NCBI RefSeq assembly: GCF_001435035.1
Contig: NZ_AZEU01000174.1
Coordinates: 1 to 57,137, forward strand
DNA: 57,137 nucleotides
Source of the DNA: Lacticaseibacillus manihotivorans DSM 13343 = JCM 12514
Lineage (GTDB): Bacteria > Bacillota > Bacilli > Lactobacillales > Lactobacillaceae
Direction: 5' to 3'
Below the pieces are notes generated by a model. That model was not told where the DNA came from. It did not search any database and saw nothing but the letters and a program-made list of their open reading frames with translations. Positions 42,219-51,356 of this stretch are shown here, piece by piece. The translations under genes and the position numbers were made by a program. Numbering within the stretch: position 1 is the stretch's first letter; every line of letters starts with the position of its first letter.

Positions 42219-44168
42219 TTATTGCACCAGTGATTTGACGATCAAGCTTGCGTAATAAGGGTTGCCGGTTGGATTCATATGCACCTGATCGCGATAGAAC
42301 CAATCAGGATGGCCATTGGCAGTATCATACCAATCGATCACATGCAGATTATGGTATTGCCCAGTTTTTTGTTTCAGCAAGGCGTTGACTTGATTTTGCC
42401 AAGTCCGCGTCGGCACATGCACATTGATCCAATAAACCTGACGCTTAGCCCCGATGGCTTGCATCATTTTGTCAAAATCACCACTTGAAAATGGGCCATT
42501 TGTCCCCAGGCCGATCACCACATCATTGGCTAACACCCCAGTGCTGGCATAATGTTGCACGGTGCTGATTGTGGCAATCATTTGCCGAGACACTGCGGCA
42601 TCGACAAAAGCATGCGGCATCAGCTGTTGTAATAACGGCTTGCCATCGAGCATCACCGAGTCGCCGATAGCCGTGACTTGCAAGTTTTGGGCTTGTTGCA
42701 GTTGCACTTGTGTCAAGCCGTATTTTTCGAATTCGGCATTCACTGGATGCGTTTTGGCTTTGGATTCAGCCGCGGCACTTTGTGATTGCGATAAACTTAA
42801 TGATTGTGAGCGGTTCTTTGCCGCCTTCAAACTCGCCGCGTTTTGCTGACGCGCCTTTTTTTCAGCAGCTTCTTGTTGCTTGGAATCATTTTTGTTTTTT
42901 TGCAATTGTTTGGCTAAAGGCGATGTATCTGCAGTAGACTTCGCCGCTGGCGCCATCACCACACCTGCTGTGCCTAAAATTAAGATCAAAGCGGAAATGA
43001 TCGGCACCACGCGACTGGCCCCATGCGTGCGCCCATGCACCAAGTCAGATAAAAAGGTGCGCGTTTGCCGATAATCAAAGTGAGCCAGTGGCGTTTCAAT
43101 GTAGCGATAACTCAACTCGCTGATTGCCACGATCAATATCGCTTCAACTAATGGATACAAAAACGGATGGTCGGCGATATTGCTAAACCGCGTTTCAAAA
43201 AAGATCATCACCGGAAATTGATACAAGTACAACCCATATGAACGCTTGCCGACCCAAGTGAAAAACGGATTGGATAAGAAGCGATCAAAATGCGCGCCAG
43301 GATGCGCCACCACTGCCACTAACAGCGTGGTCAAAACAGAAAATAAGAACATCCCGCCTTGATATAAAAATGGTGATTGCGCATCTAAGGTGAACGCCAA
43401 GATGATCATACCGATTCCAGCCACGGCCCCGATACCATCAAGCACCCGAGTTTGTTGCTGGCCAATATGTTCAGACAAGTGCACCGATGGCCAAATGAAA
43501 GCCAACGCTGCGCCAAGCAAAATCGAAAACGCGCGGGTATCCGTGCCGTAATACAACCGGCTAGGATCTGCTTGTGGCCCAGTCATCGTGAGATGATACA
43601 AAATAAACATCCACACGGCGGATACCACGGCCATTAGCATCACGACATTAAAGATCCGCCCGCGGTTTTTGACGAACAACACTAACGCCAACACCAAAAA
43701 CGGCCAAATCAAGTAGTACTGCCCTTCAATCGACAAGGTCCACAAATGCGTAAACGGTGACTCGTTATTGGCAAACCGCGTGAAATACGATTCGCCATGC
43801 GCAATTTGAAACCAGTTGTACACGTAAAACAAGTTGGACAACACCATCAAGTGCAAGTTGTGCAACAAGTTATGCGCAAACAATGCGATATACGCACTGG
43901 TTGCAAACAGCACCGCGATGAGTCCCGGATAAAGTCGCCGGATCCGCTTCAGGAAAAACGTTTTAAAATCGATTTTCCCAGTGCGATCCAATTGTAACAA
44001 CAGGCCATCGGTGATCAAATACCCAGACACCACCATAAAAATCGGCACTCCAAGATACCCGCCGCGAAAAATATCCGGCCGTAAGTGATATAAAATCACC
44101 ATCAGTACCCCGAGGGTGCGCAACCCGTCAAAGCCTGTGATGTAACGCCTTGGTTTACTGCGTTTCAT
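42219..44168 (-). CDS. OatA-like O-acetyltransferase with SGNH domain
   Basis: The predicted 649-residue protein combines an acyltransferase-3 membrane domain of about ten helices (from ITGFDGLRTLGVLMVILYHL) with an extracellular SGNH domain: GDSVMLDG with the nucleophile and DQVHMNPTG with the Asp/His pair. This is the architecture of OatA, which O-acetylates peptidoglycan muramic acid and gives lysozyme resistance. Whether the acceptor is muramic acid or another wall glycan is not shown. A Ser/Lys/Gln-rich linker joins the domains at about 420-475. An alternative TTG start two codons earlier has better SD spacing. Confidence 0.93.
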   Translation of the reverse strand: MKRSKPRRYITGFDGLRTLGVLMVILYHLRPDIFRGGYLGVPIFMVVSGYLITDGLLLQLDRTGKIDFKTFFLKRIRRLYPGLIAVLFATSAYIALFAHNLLHNLHLMVLSNLFYVYNWFQIAHGESYFTRFANNESPFTHLWTLSIEGQYYLIWPFLVLALVLFVKNRGRIFNVVMLMAVVSAVWMFILYHLTMTGPQADPSRLYYGTDTRAFSILLGAALAFIWPSVHLSEHIGQQQTRVLDGIGAVAGIGMIILAFTLDAQSPFLYQGGMFLFSVLTTLLVAVVAHPGAHFDRFLSNPFFTWVGKRSYGLYLYQFPVMIFFETRFSNIADHPFLYPLVEAILIVAISELSYRYIETPLAHFDYRQTRTFLSDLVHGRTHGASRVVPIISALILILGTAGVVMAPAAKSTADTSPLAKQLQKNKNDSKQQEAAEKKARQQNAASLKAAKNRSQSLSLSQSQSAAAESKAKTHPVNAEFEKYGLTQVQLQQAQNLQVTAIGDSVMLDGKPLLQQLMPHAFVDAAVSRQMIATISTVQHYASTGVLANDVVIGLGTNGPFSSGDFDKMMQAIGAKRQVYWINVHVPTRTWQNQVNALLKQKTGQYHNLHVIDWYDTANGHPDWFYRDQVHMNPTGNPYYASLIVKSLVQ

Positions 44169-44193
44169 CGCCAAATCAACACCCCATTAAGAC

Positions 44194-45477
44194 TTACTCC
44201 ACAAATTCAAAGGTGAAATCATCGATTGCGACCATGTCACCTTGTTCTGCCCCAGCTTCACGCAAGGCATCATCGACCCCTAAGCGCCGCAATTGACGCG
44301 CAAAGCGGACGACCCCATCATCATGATCCAAGTTCGCCATCGCAAAGGCCCGCTCAAGCGCCTTGCCAGACAAAATAAAGGTCCCATCATCATCGCGTTC
44401 CACTTTGATCTTATCGGCATCGGCCAAGTATTGGTAATCGACTGCCGTTTCAGATTTCGGTGCAAAGGCAGGCGCAGATTGCAGTGCAACGCTGGTGGCG
44501 CGCATCAATTCTTGCACACCAGTATGCGTAATGCTGGAAATTTCATAAATATCTTCGGCCTTCACGCCTTCTTCAAGCAATTGCGCCTTGAAGGTTTCGA
44601 AGCGTTCTTGAGCCCCTGGCAAATCAAGCTTGGTCGCGACGACTAATTGTGGCCGTTGTAAAATCGTATCATCATAAGTGGCCAATTCTTGGCGGATCTG
44701 ATGATAATCATCGATCGGTTCGCGCCCATCATCTGGATCCATTTCCACCAAATGTAAAATGACGCGGGTACGCTCAACGTGGCGCAAGAATTGAATCCCT
44801 AAGCCAACACCAGTCGACGCCCCTTCAATCAAACCAGGTAAGTCCGCCATGACAAAATCATTGCCATCATCGAGTTTGACCATGCCCAAGTTTGGCACCA
44901 AGGTGGTAAATTGATAAGCGGCAATTTTAGGTTTGGCGGAAGTGACCACGGAAAGCAATGTCGACTTCCCCACTGATGGGAAGCCAACTAAGCCGACATC
45001 GGCCAATACTTTGAGTTCAAGTTGTACATAGCGATGCACACCTGGTTCACCATTTTCGGCGATTTCTGGTGCGGTGTTCTTAGGCGAAACGAAATGCACG
45101 TTGCCGCGACCACCGCGACCGCCACGGGCCACGACCAGCTCTTCGCCAGGGTGCGTCAAGTCGCCGATCAATTCATGGGAATCAGCATCGGTGACCGTGG
45201 TCCCAGCAGGCACCGCCACGCGCATGTCTTCGGCTTTGCGGCCATACATTTGCTTTCCTTGGCCATTACCACCAGACTTGGCTTTAAAGTGGCGTTGATA
45301 ACGAAAGTCCATCAACGTGCGCAGCCCTTCATCCACATAAAAAATAATACTCCCGCCACGGCCACCATCGCCGCCAGCAGGGCCGCCGAAAGGCACGAAC
45401 TTTTCGTGACGGAATGCCACCATCCCGTCGCCACCTTTTCCGGCTTGTACTTCAACTGTTACCTGATCGACAAACAT
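44194..45477 (-). CDS. obgE: GTPase ObgE/Obg
   Basis: Obg is an essential GTPase of 50S assembly and stress signalling. The 427-residue protein has the glycine-rich Obg domain (1-158, for example [28 protein letters not shown]), the G domain with [17 protein letters not shown] and ATKLD, and the C-terminal OCT domain from about 350. The start MFVDQV follows GGGAGGA. It is followed after 25 bp by the O-acetyltransferase gene. A hairpin in its leader lies between promoter and SD. Confidence 0.97.
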   Translation of the reverse strand: MFVDQVTVEVQAGKGGDGMVAFRHEKFVPFGGPAGGDGGRGGSIIFYVDEGLRTLMDFRYQRHFKAKSGGNGQGKQMYGRKAEDMRVAVPAGTTVTDADSHELIGDLTHPGEELVVARGGRGGRGNVHFVSPKNTAPEIAENGEPGVHRYVQLELKVLADVGLVGFPSVGKSTLLSVVTSAKPKIAAYQFTTLVPNLGMVKLDDGNDFVMADLPGLIEGASTGVGLGIQFLRHVERTRVILHLVEMDPDDGREPIDDYHQIRQELATYDDTILQRPQLVVATKLDLPGAQERFETFKAQLLEEGVKAEDIYEISSITHTGVQELMRATSVALQSAPAFAPKSETAVDYQYLADADKIKVERDDDGTFILSGKALERAFAMANLDHDDGVVRFARQLRRLGVDDALREAGAEQGDMVAIDDFTFEFVE

Positions 45478-45524
45478 AAAATCCTCCCTGGACGCCAATT
45501 ACGACAATCCATCCATCATATCCG

Positions 45525-45589
45525 AATTGCGCCAACCATGCAATGTTGGCAATCTGTCATAAGTATACCAGAAATGCTGTTGGCGGCAA
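45525..45589 (-). promoter_or_regulatory. obgE promoter and leader hairpin
   Basis: On the minus strand TTGCCG and TATACT are 16 bases apart (45589-45562). Downstream, TTGCCAAC-ATTGCAT-GGTTGGCGCAA can fold into an interrupted hairpin before the SD. Confidence 0.6.
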
Positions 45590-45623
45590 GAGACGCTCAT
45601 AGGCCTGTCATTAATCGTTGTAT

Positions 45624-45661
45624 AAAAAACAAGCCGAGATATCAATCGATCTCAGCCTTGA
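45624..45661 (-). terminator. Strong intrinsic terminator with no gene upstream
   Basis: On the minus strand CAAGGCTGAGAT-CGATTG-ATATCTCGGCTTG with TTTTTT. Reading leftward, nothing coding lies between it and the mupG terminator 0.7 kb away; it ends the copy E repeat region. Confidence 0.88.
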
Positions 45662-45702
45662 TTACACAAACGCGGTTCGACAGCGTGAGTGTGTTTTCAA
45701 TC

Positions 45703-45858
45703 TGCCTCCGGCACGAAAATTTGTGACTCCAGCGCCTTGGCGACACTACAGAAAACTGGACAAGTTGCCAGTGCGGCCGGCTCCAGAAATCGGCACAACC
45801 CGCCGATGTTCTTGCGCCTAGATTTTGAACCGGAGAAAACCACTCCGTTTCAAAATCT
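45703..45858 (-). repeat. Dispersed structured repeat, copy E
   Basis: This is part of a 938 bp ORF-free gap between obgE and mupG. On the minus strand AGATTTTGAA/TTCAAAATCT encloses CGGAG-TGGTTTT-CTCCG, followed by TAGGCGCAAGAACATCGGC and GGGTTGT-GCCGAT, then a GC-rich tail ending GTGCCGGAG. Compared with copies C and D the first hairpin has entirely different stems but the same loop YGGTTTT. The stretch 45859-46056 shows nothing I can name. Confidence 0.8.
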
Positions 45859-46056
45859 GCCGGTGAAATCTGCGCGAACCGCAACAAACCGGCGTTTCAC
45901 TTGATTACACTACCACGGGCAATTATCCAATTTTCCTCCGTTTTGCCAAGCCGCTTCCGCTCACCAATTTTCTCCATTGAGCCACAAGCTCACGGACTAA
46001 ATACATTCACGTCGCATCATCACGCCATCATTGGTTGTCTTGAGTTTCGTATGAAC

Positions 46057-46128
46057 GTTGGCATCACCCGTTACGTAGCCATCAGGCGACAGTGGTACAC
46101 GTAAGACCCGTGGAGGAACTGAAATCAT
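46057..46128 (-). repeat. Tail fragment of the dispersed repeat, copy F (inverted relative to copy D)
   Basis: On the minus strand ATGATTTCAGTTCC, ACGGGTCT, TACCACTGTCGCCTGATGGC and GATGCC follow the same order as the tail of copy D. It forms an inverted partner to D with about 10 bp between them. Confidence 0.75.
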
Positions 46129-46139
46129 TGAACGTGGCA

Positions 46140-46359
46140 GAAATACTAGTTGAGACAGTGGGCTTCTGGCGCAGCTAGTATTTCAGGAAAATTTCAAGAC
46201 AAGCGGTTTTCTTGGCTCGAAATTTAGGCAAAAGAACATCGGCGGTTTGTGCCGATTTCTGCAGCCGGCCGGCCACGAGAGATGATTTCAGTTCCGGAAC
46301 GGGTCTGGAGCTATACCACTGTCGCCTGATGGCGAACGAAAACACTATCGCTGCCGGAC
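46140..46359 (+). repeat. Dispersed structured repeat, copy D
   Basis: A perfect 10 bp stem GAAATACTAG/CTAGTATTTC precedes the shared core that starts AAATTTCAAGACAAG. The 108 bp core is nearly identical to copy C. The tail contains GTCGCC-TGAT-GGCGAAC and ends CTGCCGGAC ten bases before the T tract of the mupG terminator. Confidence 0.88.
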
Positions 46360-46368
46360 ATCAATAGT

Positions 46369-46406
46369 AAAAAAAGCGACTCAGACGCATTAGGTCTGAG
46401 TCGCTT
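46369..46406 (-). terminator. Terminator of mupG
   Basis: AAGCGACTCAGAC-CTAATGC-GTCTGAGTCGCTT on the minus strand, a perfect 13 bp stem, followed by TTTTT. Confidence 0.93.
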
Positions 46407-46415
46407 GGATCTGTG

Positions 46416-47504
46416 TTAAGCTTCAGTCATCCGGAAACCACTCCATGGCTTCAAGTAACTTAATAGGAACAATTCGTCTGGATGGATGTGACCGACAACA
46501 TTCACCCGTCCATCATTCGGCATCGCTTGCAAGGCGATTTGAGTTTCGCCTTTGTATTGGCCGTAACCATTGTTGTCGATCAACACATCTCCGCGCTTGA
46601 TATCAACTGTGTGATGCGGAGCAAAATCACGATCTGCATACTTCACGCGAGTTTGCGTCGACCGCAATAAGTATTCAGACGCATCCCCGCGATAAGAATG
46701 TTGATTTTCAAACAGCAATTCTTTATCTAAATCAGTCGCTTCAGGATCAGGAATCACCTTCAGGACTGGATAAGGCGCAGTGAAAGCTTCATGAGCGGCT
46801 TTCAGTTCTGCCTTGCTGGCGTAGGCATTGCCAATGATAATGTCATCAATACTGCCTAATAATAGGTAATGTTTCACTTGGGTGGCGATTGGTAAATCTC
46901 GATGTGCTTCCAGCGAGCAAAGGCCATCTTGCGTTGGCCATGGTCCAAACGTAGCAGCTTGGGAGTTGATGAACGCCGCAGTGTTCAAATTATAATCGGT
47001 GTACATCTTGGTGGCCCGATCAAAGAAGGCTTGGCCTAAACCTGAGAAGCGATGTGGGTAGAAATTATGCGAGCCCAACAAATTCTCACGGTTAGGATTA
47101 AAACTCATAATGTTGTCGATATAATGCGTACCTTGCGACATGTTGACTTCGATTTTGATGCCATAGTCGTTGCGCGTCATCGCCGCTTCTTCGGCACCAG
47201 TGAAGCCCAGATCCAAACGCACACCATAAGCGCCGAGATCGTGGAAGAATTTCAAATTATCATAAGTCACGCCGAGTTGTTTGAACAAGGCTGGATTGAT
47301 GTCGACCATCACTTCCATGCCTAAATCGTTGGCTTTGCTGATCACCTTTTTAAAACCGGCGACCACTTGTTCTTGATCACCTTTGATTTCAAGTAAAGAC
47401 GTGAACACGCGCTTGAAGCCATTTGCCGCAGCCAATTCTAGATATGCAGCATCTTTTTCATATGTGGAGCGTTCGGGATAAACCGAGACACCTAATTTGC
47501 CCAT
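46416..47504 (-). CDS. mupG: MupG-like 6-phospho-N-acetylmuramidase (DUF871)
   Basis: The 362-residue protein matches the DUF871 family: MGKLGVSVYPERSTYEKDAAYLELAAANGFKRVFTSLLE, a TIM-barrel with a C-terminal beta domain. The characterised Staphylococcus member MupG cleaves MurNAc-6-phosphate-GlcNAc taken up by the MurP PTS during wall recycling. Here there is no adjacent murP, murQ or murR, so the substrate could be another phospho-disaccharide. The start MGKLG follows GGGGG by eight bases. It is monocistronic and divergent from the fructose operon. Confidence 0.85.
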   Translation of the reverse strand: MGKLGVSVYPERSTYEKDAAYLELAAANGFKRVFTSLLEIKGDQEQVVAGFKKVISKANDLGMEVMVDINPALFKQLGVTYDNLKFFHDLGAYGVRLDLGFTGAEEAAMTRNDYGIKIEVNMSQGTHYIDNIMSFNPNRENLLGSHNFYPHRFSGLGQAFFDRATKMYTDYNLNTAAFINSQAATFGPWPTQDGLCSLEAHRDLPIATQVKHYLLLGSIDDIIIGNAYASKAELKAAHEAFTAPYPVLKVIPDPEATDLDKELLFENQHSYRGDASEYLLRSTQTRVKYADRDFAPHHTVDIKRGDVLIDNNGYGQYKGETQIALQAMPNDGRVNVVGHIHPDELFLLSYLKPWSGFRMTEA

Positions 47505-47540
47505 AAAGCATTCCCCCTTAATACCTGTAGCGTACCATAT

Positions 47541-47567
47541 TTGTTCACACAAATGAAAGGGTTTGCA
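47541..47567. promoter_or_regulatory. Palindrome and cre-like site between mupG and fruR
   Basis: TTTGT-TCAC-ACAAA (47541-47553) is an inverted repeat at the expected mupG promoter. TGAAAGGGTTTGCA (47554-47567) matches 12 of 14 positions of the CcpA cre consensus. Carbon catabolite control of mupG, and perhaps of the fru genes, is inferred. Confidence 0.45.
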
Positions 47568-47601
47568 GTAATTTGTGGGTACAAAAATGCAATTGAACGC
47601 T

Positions 47602-47666
47602 TATGAATGATTTTTTGAATGTTTTTGAAAGAAAAGGGTTGCTTTTGACCGGTTGATGCGTATACT
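47602..47666 (+). promoter_or_regulatory. fru operon promoter and direct repeats
   Basis: TTGCTT and TATACT are 16 bases apart (47639-47666). Just upstream, GAATGATTTTTT, GAATGTTTTT and GAAAG form phased direct repeats, an arrangement used by DeoR-type sugar regulators. Confidence 0.6.
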
Positions 47667-47688
47667 AATGGTTGTGAGGTGAATGCAA

Positions 47689-48432
47689 ATGCTTACAGAA
47701 GAACGACAGCGCTTTATTCTCGAACAACTGGAACAAACCCCAGTCGTCAAATTGAAAGATCTGATGACCGCACTTGGCGCTTCCGAGTCGACCATTCGCC
47801 GCGATCTTGGCGAACTGGAAGATGCTGGAAAACTCCGACGCATCCATGGTGGCGCGGAACGCTTGGCCAAAACCCAAAGTGAACCTAGTGTTCAAGAAAA
47901 AGCGACCCAACACTTAATGGCCAAAGCCCAAATCGCCAAAGCTGCTGCGGCAATGGTCCCAGCACATGCCTGCATTTTCTTAGATGCTGGCACCACCACC
48001 GCCCAAATGATTCCATTACTTACAGGACGGGACGTAACGGTGGTTACCACTGGGGTCGATAATGCTTCAGCCTTAGCCGATGCCAACATCGAAGCGTACA
48101 TTTTAGGTGGCAAGATCAAATCCGCCACCAAAGCAACGGTCGGTGCCGAAACGGTCAGCGGTTTGCAAAAGCGGCATTTCGATTACGCCTTCTTAGGCAC
48201 GAATGGCATTCATCCAAAATTCGGGTTGACCACGCCAGACGCTGAAGAAGCGGTCGTCAAAACCACTGCGATCAATCAATCCCACACCGCAGTGGTGCTG
48301 GCAGACGCGAGCAAATTCGGCGAAGTCTCCAACGCCTTGTTCGCCAAAATCAACCAAGTCGTGATCATCACCCCAGAACTATCGCAATTATCCCCAATTT
48401 ACGCCGATTATCCCAATATTCAGGAGGTCTAA
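47689..48432 (+). CDS. fruR: DeoR/GlpR family repressor of the fructose operon
   Basis: The 247-residue regulator has the DeoR helix-turn-helix RQRFILEQLEQT...VKLKDLMTALGASESTIRRDLGELEDAGKLRRIHGGA and an effector domain with DAGTTTAQM and DYAFLGTNGIHPKFGLTTPDAEEA, a sugar-phosphate sensing fold. In relatives fructose 1-phosphate relieves repression. The start has GAGGTG seven bases upstream; an ATG two codons earlier is too close to it. It heads fruR-fruK-fruA, with fruK starting 2 bp after its stop codon. Confidence 0.95.
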   Translation: MLTEERQRFILEQLEQTPVVKLKDLMTALGASESTIRRDLGELEDAGKLRRIHGGAERLAKTQSEPSVQEKATQHLMAKAQIAKAAAAMVPAHACIFLDAGTTTAQMIPLLTGRDVTVVTTGVDNASALADANIEAYILGGKIKSATKATVGAETVSGLQKRHFDYAFLGTNGIHPKFGLTTPDAEEAVVKTTAINQSHTAVVLADASKFGEVSNALFAKINQVVIITPELSQLSPIYADYPNIQEV

Positions 48433-48433
48433 C

Positions 48434-49351
48434 ATGCTTTACTCCATTACTTTAAATCCTTCCATCGATTACGTCATTGGCCTGCCTAAGCTGGAACTAG
48501 GCTTAGTCAACAGGCTTGAATCCGACCACAAGCTCCCAGGGGGCAAAGGCATCAACGTCTCTCGCATTTTAGAACAACTCGGTTTGCCTTCCATTGCTTT
48601 AGGCTTTGCCGGCGGCTTTACCGGGAAGTTCTTACAAGATCGCCTCGCTGAGCTCGGCTTGAAAACCGATTTCACCAAAGTCGCTGACGACACGCGCATC
48701 AATGTGAAGCTCAAAGCCGATCAAGAAACGGAACTCAACGCTGCCGGGCCAACGATTCGCCCAGATGAAGTCAACGCCTTTCGCTCCAAGCTCAAACATC
48801 GCTTGCAACCAGGCGATGTCGTGGTAATGGCTGGCTCCTTACCTGCTGGCTTGCCAGAAACGTTTTACCGCGATTTGATCCCAGATATTCAAGCTGCCGG
48901 CGCCGATTTTGTGATCGACACCACCGGCCAAGCCTTACTTGATACCTTGGCTGACCACCCTTACGTGGTAAAGCCTAACCATCACGAACTCGCTGAGCTG
49001 TTCGGGGATGCGGAATATGACAGCTTTGCAGCCACGGCAGAAGCCGGACGCAAGCTGTTAGGACTGGGCGCCCAACATGTGCTGGTTTCCATGGCCGGCA
49101 AAGGTGCTTTGATGATCACCAAAGATGCCGCCTATCACGGCTTCTGCAAGCCAGACAAAGTGCAAAACTCTGTCGGCGCAGGCGATTCCATGTTAGCCGG
49201 CTTCACTGGGACCTTAGCGCAAACTGGCGACGCGCTTGAAGCGTTTAAAATGGCGTTAGCTTGCGGGTCTGCCACAGCATTTTCTATCGACTTAGCGGAT
49301 AAAGCTAAAATTGATGCTGTCTACCAAACCATTACTGTCGAAAAACTTTAG
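48434..49351 (+). CDS. fruK: 1-phosphofructokinase FruK
   Basis: FruK phosphorylates fructose 1-phosphate to fructose 1,6-bisphosphate. The PfkB fold is shown by MLYSITLNPSIDYV, KLPGGKGINVSRILEQLG, the TINVKLK-type sugar loop and the VGAGDSMLAGF anion hole with the catalytic Asp. The 305-residue length is usual. It is separated from fruR and fruA by 1 and 9 bp and has SD AGGAGG overlapping the fruR stop. Confidence 0.96.
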   Translation: MLYSITLNPSIDYVIGLPKLELGLVNRLESDHKLPGGKGINVSRILEQLGLPSIALGFAGGFTGKFLQDRLAELGLKTDFTKVADDTRINVKLKADQETELNAAGPTIRPDEVNAFRSKLKHRLQPGDVVVMAGSLPAGLPETFYRDLIPDIQAAGADFVIDTTGQALLDTLADHPYVVKPNHHELAELFGDAEYDSFAATAEAGRKLLGLGAQHVLVSMAGKGALMITKDAAYHGFCKPDKVQNSVGAGDSMLAGFTGTLAQTGDALEAFKMALACGSATAFSIDLADKAKIDAVYQTITVEKL

Positions 49352-49360
49352 GAGGACCTC

Positions 49361-51304
49361 ATGGACATTCGAGAATTACTACTCAAAGACGTCATGATCA
49401 TGGATCTCAAAGCCACTGATAAAGCTGGCGTGATCGATGAAATGACTGCCAAGTACCAAGAACAAGGCATTATCGATGACTTAGATCTCTATCGCGCAGA
49501 CATTTTAAAGCGCGAAAGTGAATCTACCACTGGCATCGGCGATGGCATCGCGATGCCTCACGCCAAAGACAAAGCCGTTAAGCGTGCCACGGTACTGTTT
49601 GCCAAAAGTGATGCCGGGGTTGATTTCAACGCTTTAGACGGGCAACCGGTGCACTTGTTCTTTATGATCGCCGCTCCTGAAGGGGCCAACAACACCCACT
49701 TGCAAGCCCTCGCCGCTTTAAGTAGTTTATTGATCAACCCAGAGCTTGTCGCTGCCTTGAAAAAAGCGCAAACGCCTGATGATGTGCAAAAATTATTCTC
49801 AGATGCACAAGCGGCTAAAGAAGCCAAAGATAAAGCTGACGAAGAAGCCGAACAAGCCAAGGTGCAAGCAGCCGCTGCGGCAACCTCCCCTGCTGATCGC
49901 CCTTACATCGTTGCGGTCACGGCCTGCCCAACTGGTATCGCCCACACTTACATGGCCGAAGCCGCTTTGAAAGAAACGGCTGAAAAAATGGGCGTCGACA
50001 TCAAAGTTGAAACCAATGGCTCTGAAGGTGTGAAGCATTTGCTTTCCAGCTCAGAAATCGCCAAAGCTGAAGGGGTCATCATCGCTGCCGATAAAAAAGT
50101 AGAAATGGCGCGTTTTGACGGCAAGCATTTACTCAACCGCCCAGTCATTGACGGCATTAAAAAGCCTGAAGAACTGATTCAAGAAACCTTGGATCAAAAA
50201 GGTGCGATTTATCACGCTGAAGGTGGTGCAGTTACAGAATCCGACGACGGCGAACAAAAGAGCACTTGGAACAAGATCTACCAAGACCTGATGAATGGTG
50301 TGTCCAACATGTTACCATTCGTTGTCGGTGGTGGGATCATCATGGCGCTGAGTTTCTTATTTGAAAACTGGTTTGGCGCCCATTCCATGGCCTTCACCTT
50401 CACCAATAACTTAGGGAACTATGCTTTCTCCTTCTTAGTCCCAGTCTTAGCTGCTTACATCGCCGTTTCCATCGGCGACCGTCCTGCTTTGATGCCAGGG
50501 TTTGTCGGTGGGTATATGGCCACATTAGCTGCGGCTTCTGTGGTTAAAGCCCAAAACCCTGCCGGCTTTATCGGCGGGCTTGCCGCTGGGTTCATTGCCG
50601 GTTGGATGATCGTTGGGTTAAAGAAAGTCTTCGCAGGCTTGCCACATTCACTGGATGGCTTAAAAACCATTTTGATCTATCCAGTCGTCGGCTTGGCCTT
50701 AATGGGCTTGATCATGTTCTTCATTGTTAACCCGATTTTTGCCGCCATCAACGGCGCTTTGATCGGCTTCTTGGAAGGCATGGGGACTGGTAATGCCATT
50801 ATCGTTGGGGTGATCTTAGCCGCCATGATGTCCATCGACATGGGCGGTCCCTTCAACAAAGCCGCTTACACCTTTGCCATCGGGATCTACCAAGCGTCTA
50901 ACTTTAAAGATGGTCGCTGGATGGCTGCCGTCATGATCGGTGGGATGATTCCACCTTTGGCCATCGCCATTGCTTCCACTTTCTTCCCGAAGAAGTTCAC
51001 AGCCACTGAACGCAACTCTGGGATCACCAACTATGTGTTAGGTTTGACCTTTATCACTGAAGGTGCGATTCCATTTGCTGCAACCGATCCAGTCCACATC
51101 ATCGGCTCTTCTGTTATCGGCTCCGCCATTGCTGGTGGCTTAACGCAACTCTGGCATGTCAACGTCCCTGCTCCTCATGGTGGCATCGTTGCCTTAGCCT
51201 TAACGGATCAAAAGTTCGGCTTCATCATGTCCTTAGTCATCGGAGCAGTGATCGCCGGGGTCATTTTAGGCATCTGGCGTCCAGTTGCCAAGGAAAATGC
51301 TTAA
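49361..51304 (+). CDS. fruA: Fructose-specific PTS transporter subunit EIIABC
   Basis: The 647-residue protein imports fructose and phosphorylates it to fructose 1-phosphate. Order: EIIA (1-145) with the phospho-His67 in GIAMPHAKD, an Ala/Glu linker (150-178), EIIB with phospho-Cys189 in VTACPTGIAHTYMAEAAL, then EIIC with about nine helices from residue 310. The EIIC motifs FVGGYMATLAA and DPVHIIGSS are present. It forms the complete import and entry route with fruK and ends in a good terminator. Confidence 0.97.
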   Translation: MDIRELLLKDVMIMDLKATDKAGVIDEMTAKYQEQGIIDDLDLYRADILKRESESTTGIGDGIAMPHAKDKAVKRATVLFAKSDAGVDFNALDGQPVHLFFMIAAPEGANNTHLQALAALSSLLINPELVAALKKAQTPDDVQKLFSDAQAAKEAKDKADEEAEQAKVQAAAAATSPADRPYIVAVTACPTGIAHTYMAEAALKETAEKMGVDIKVETNGSEGVKHLLSSSEIAKAEGVIIAADKKVEMARFDGKHLLNRPVIDGIKKPEELIQETLDQKGAIYHAEGGAVTESDDGEQKSTWNKIYQDLMNGVSNMLPFVVGGGIIMALSFLFENWFGAHSMAFTFTNNLGNYAFSFLVPVLAAYIAVSIGDRPALMPGFVGGYMATLAAASVVKAQNPAGFIGGLAAGFIAGWMIVGLKKVFAGLPHSLDGLKTILIYPVVGLALMGLIMFFIVNPIFAAINGALIGFLEGMGTGNAIIVGVILAAMMSIDMGGPFNKAAYTFAIGIYQASNFKDGRWMAAVMIGGMIPPLAIAIASTFFPKKFTATERNSGITNYVLGLTFITEGAIPFAATDPVHIIGSSVIGSAIAGGLTQLWHVNVPAPHGGIVALALTDQKFGFIMSLVIGAVIAGVILGIWRPVAKENA

Positions 51305-51317
51305 ACTTGATTGATAA

Positions 51318-51352
51318 TGAAAAATCCACCTTTTGCGAGGTGGATTTTTTCA
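51318..51352 (+). terminator. Terminator of the fru operon
   Basis: AAAATCCACCT-TTTGCG-AGGTGGATTTT followed by TT; A-rich on the other side, so it also serves the convergent GNAT gene. Confidence 0.9.
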
Positions 51353-51356
51353 TGCC

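Noticed and set aside
45661-46100. Short plus-strand frames of 60-80 codons between obgE and mupG
   Set aside because: No SD, no family pattern, and they run through repeats E and F.
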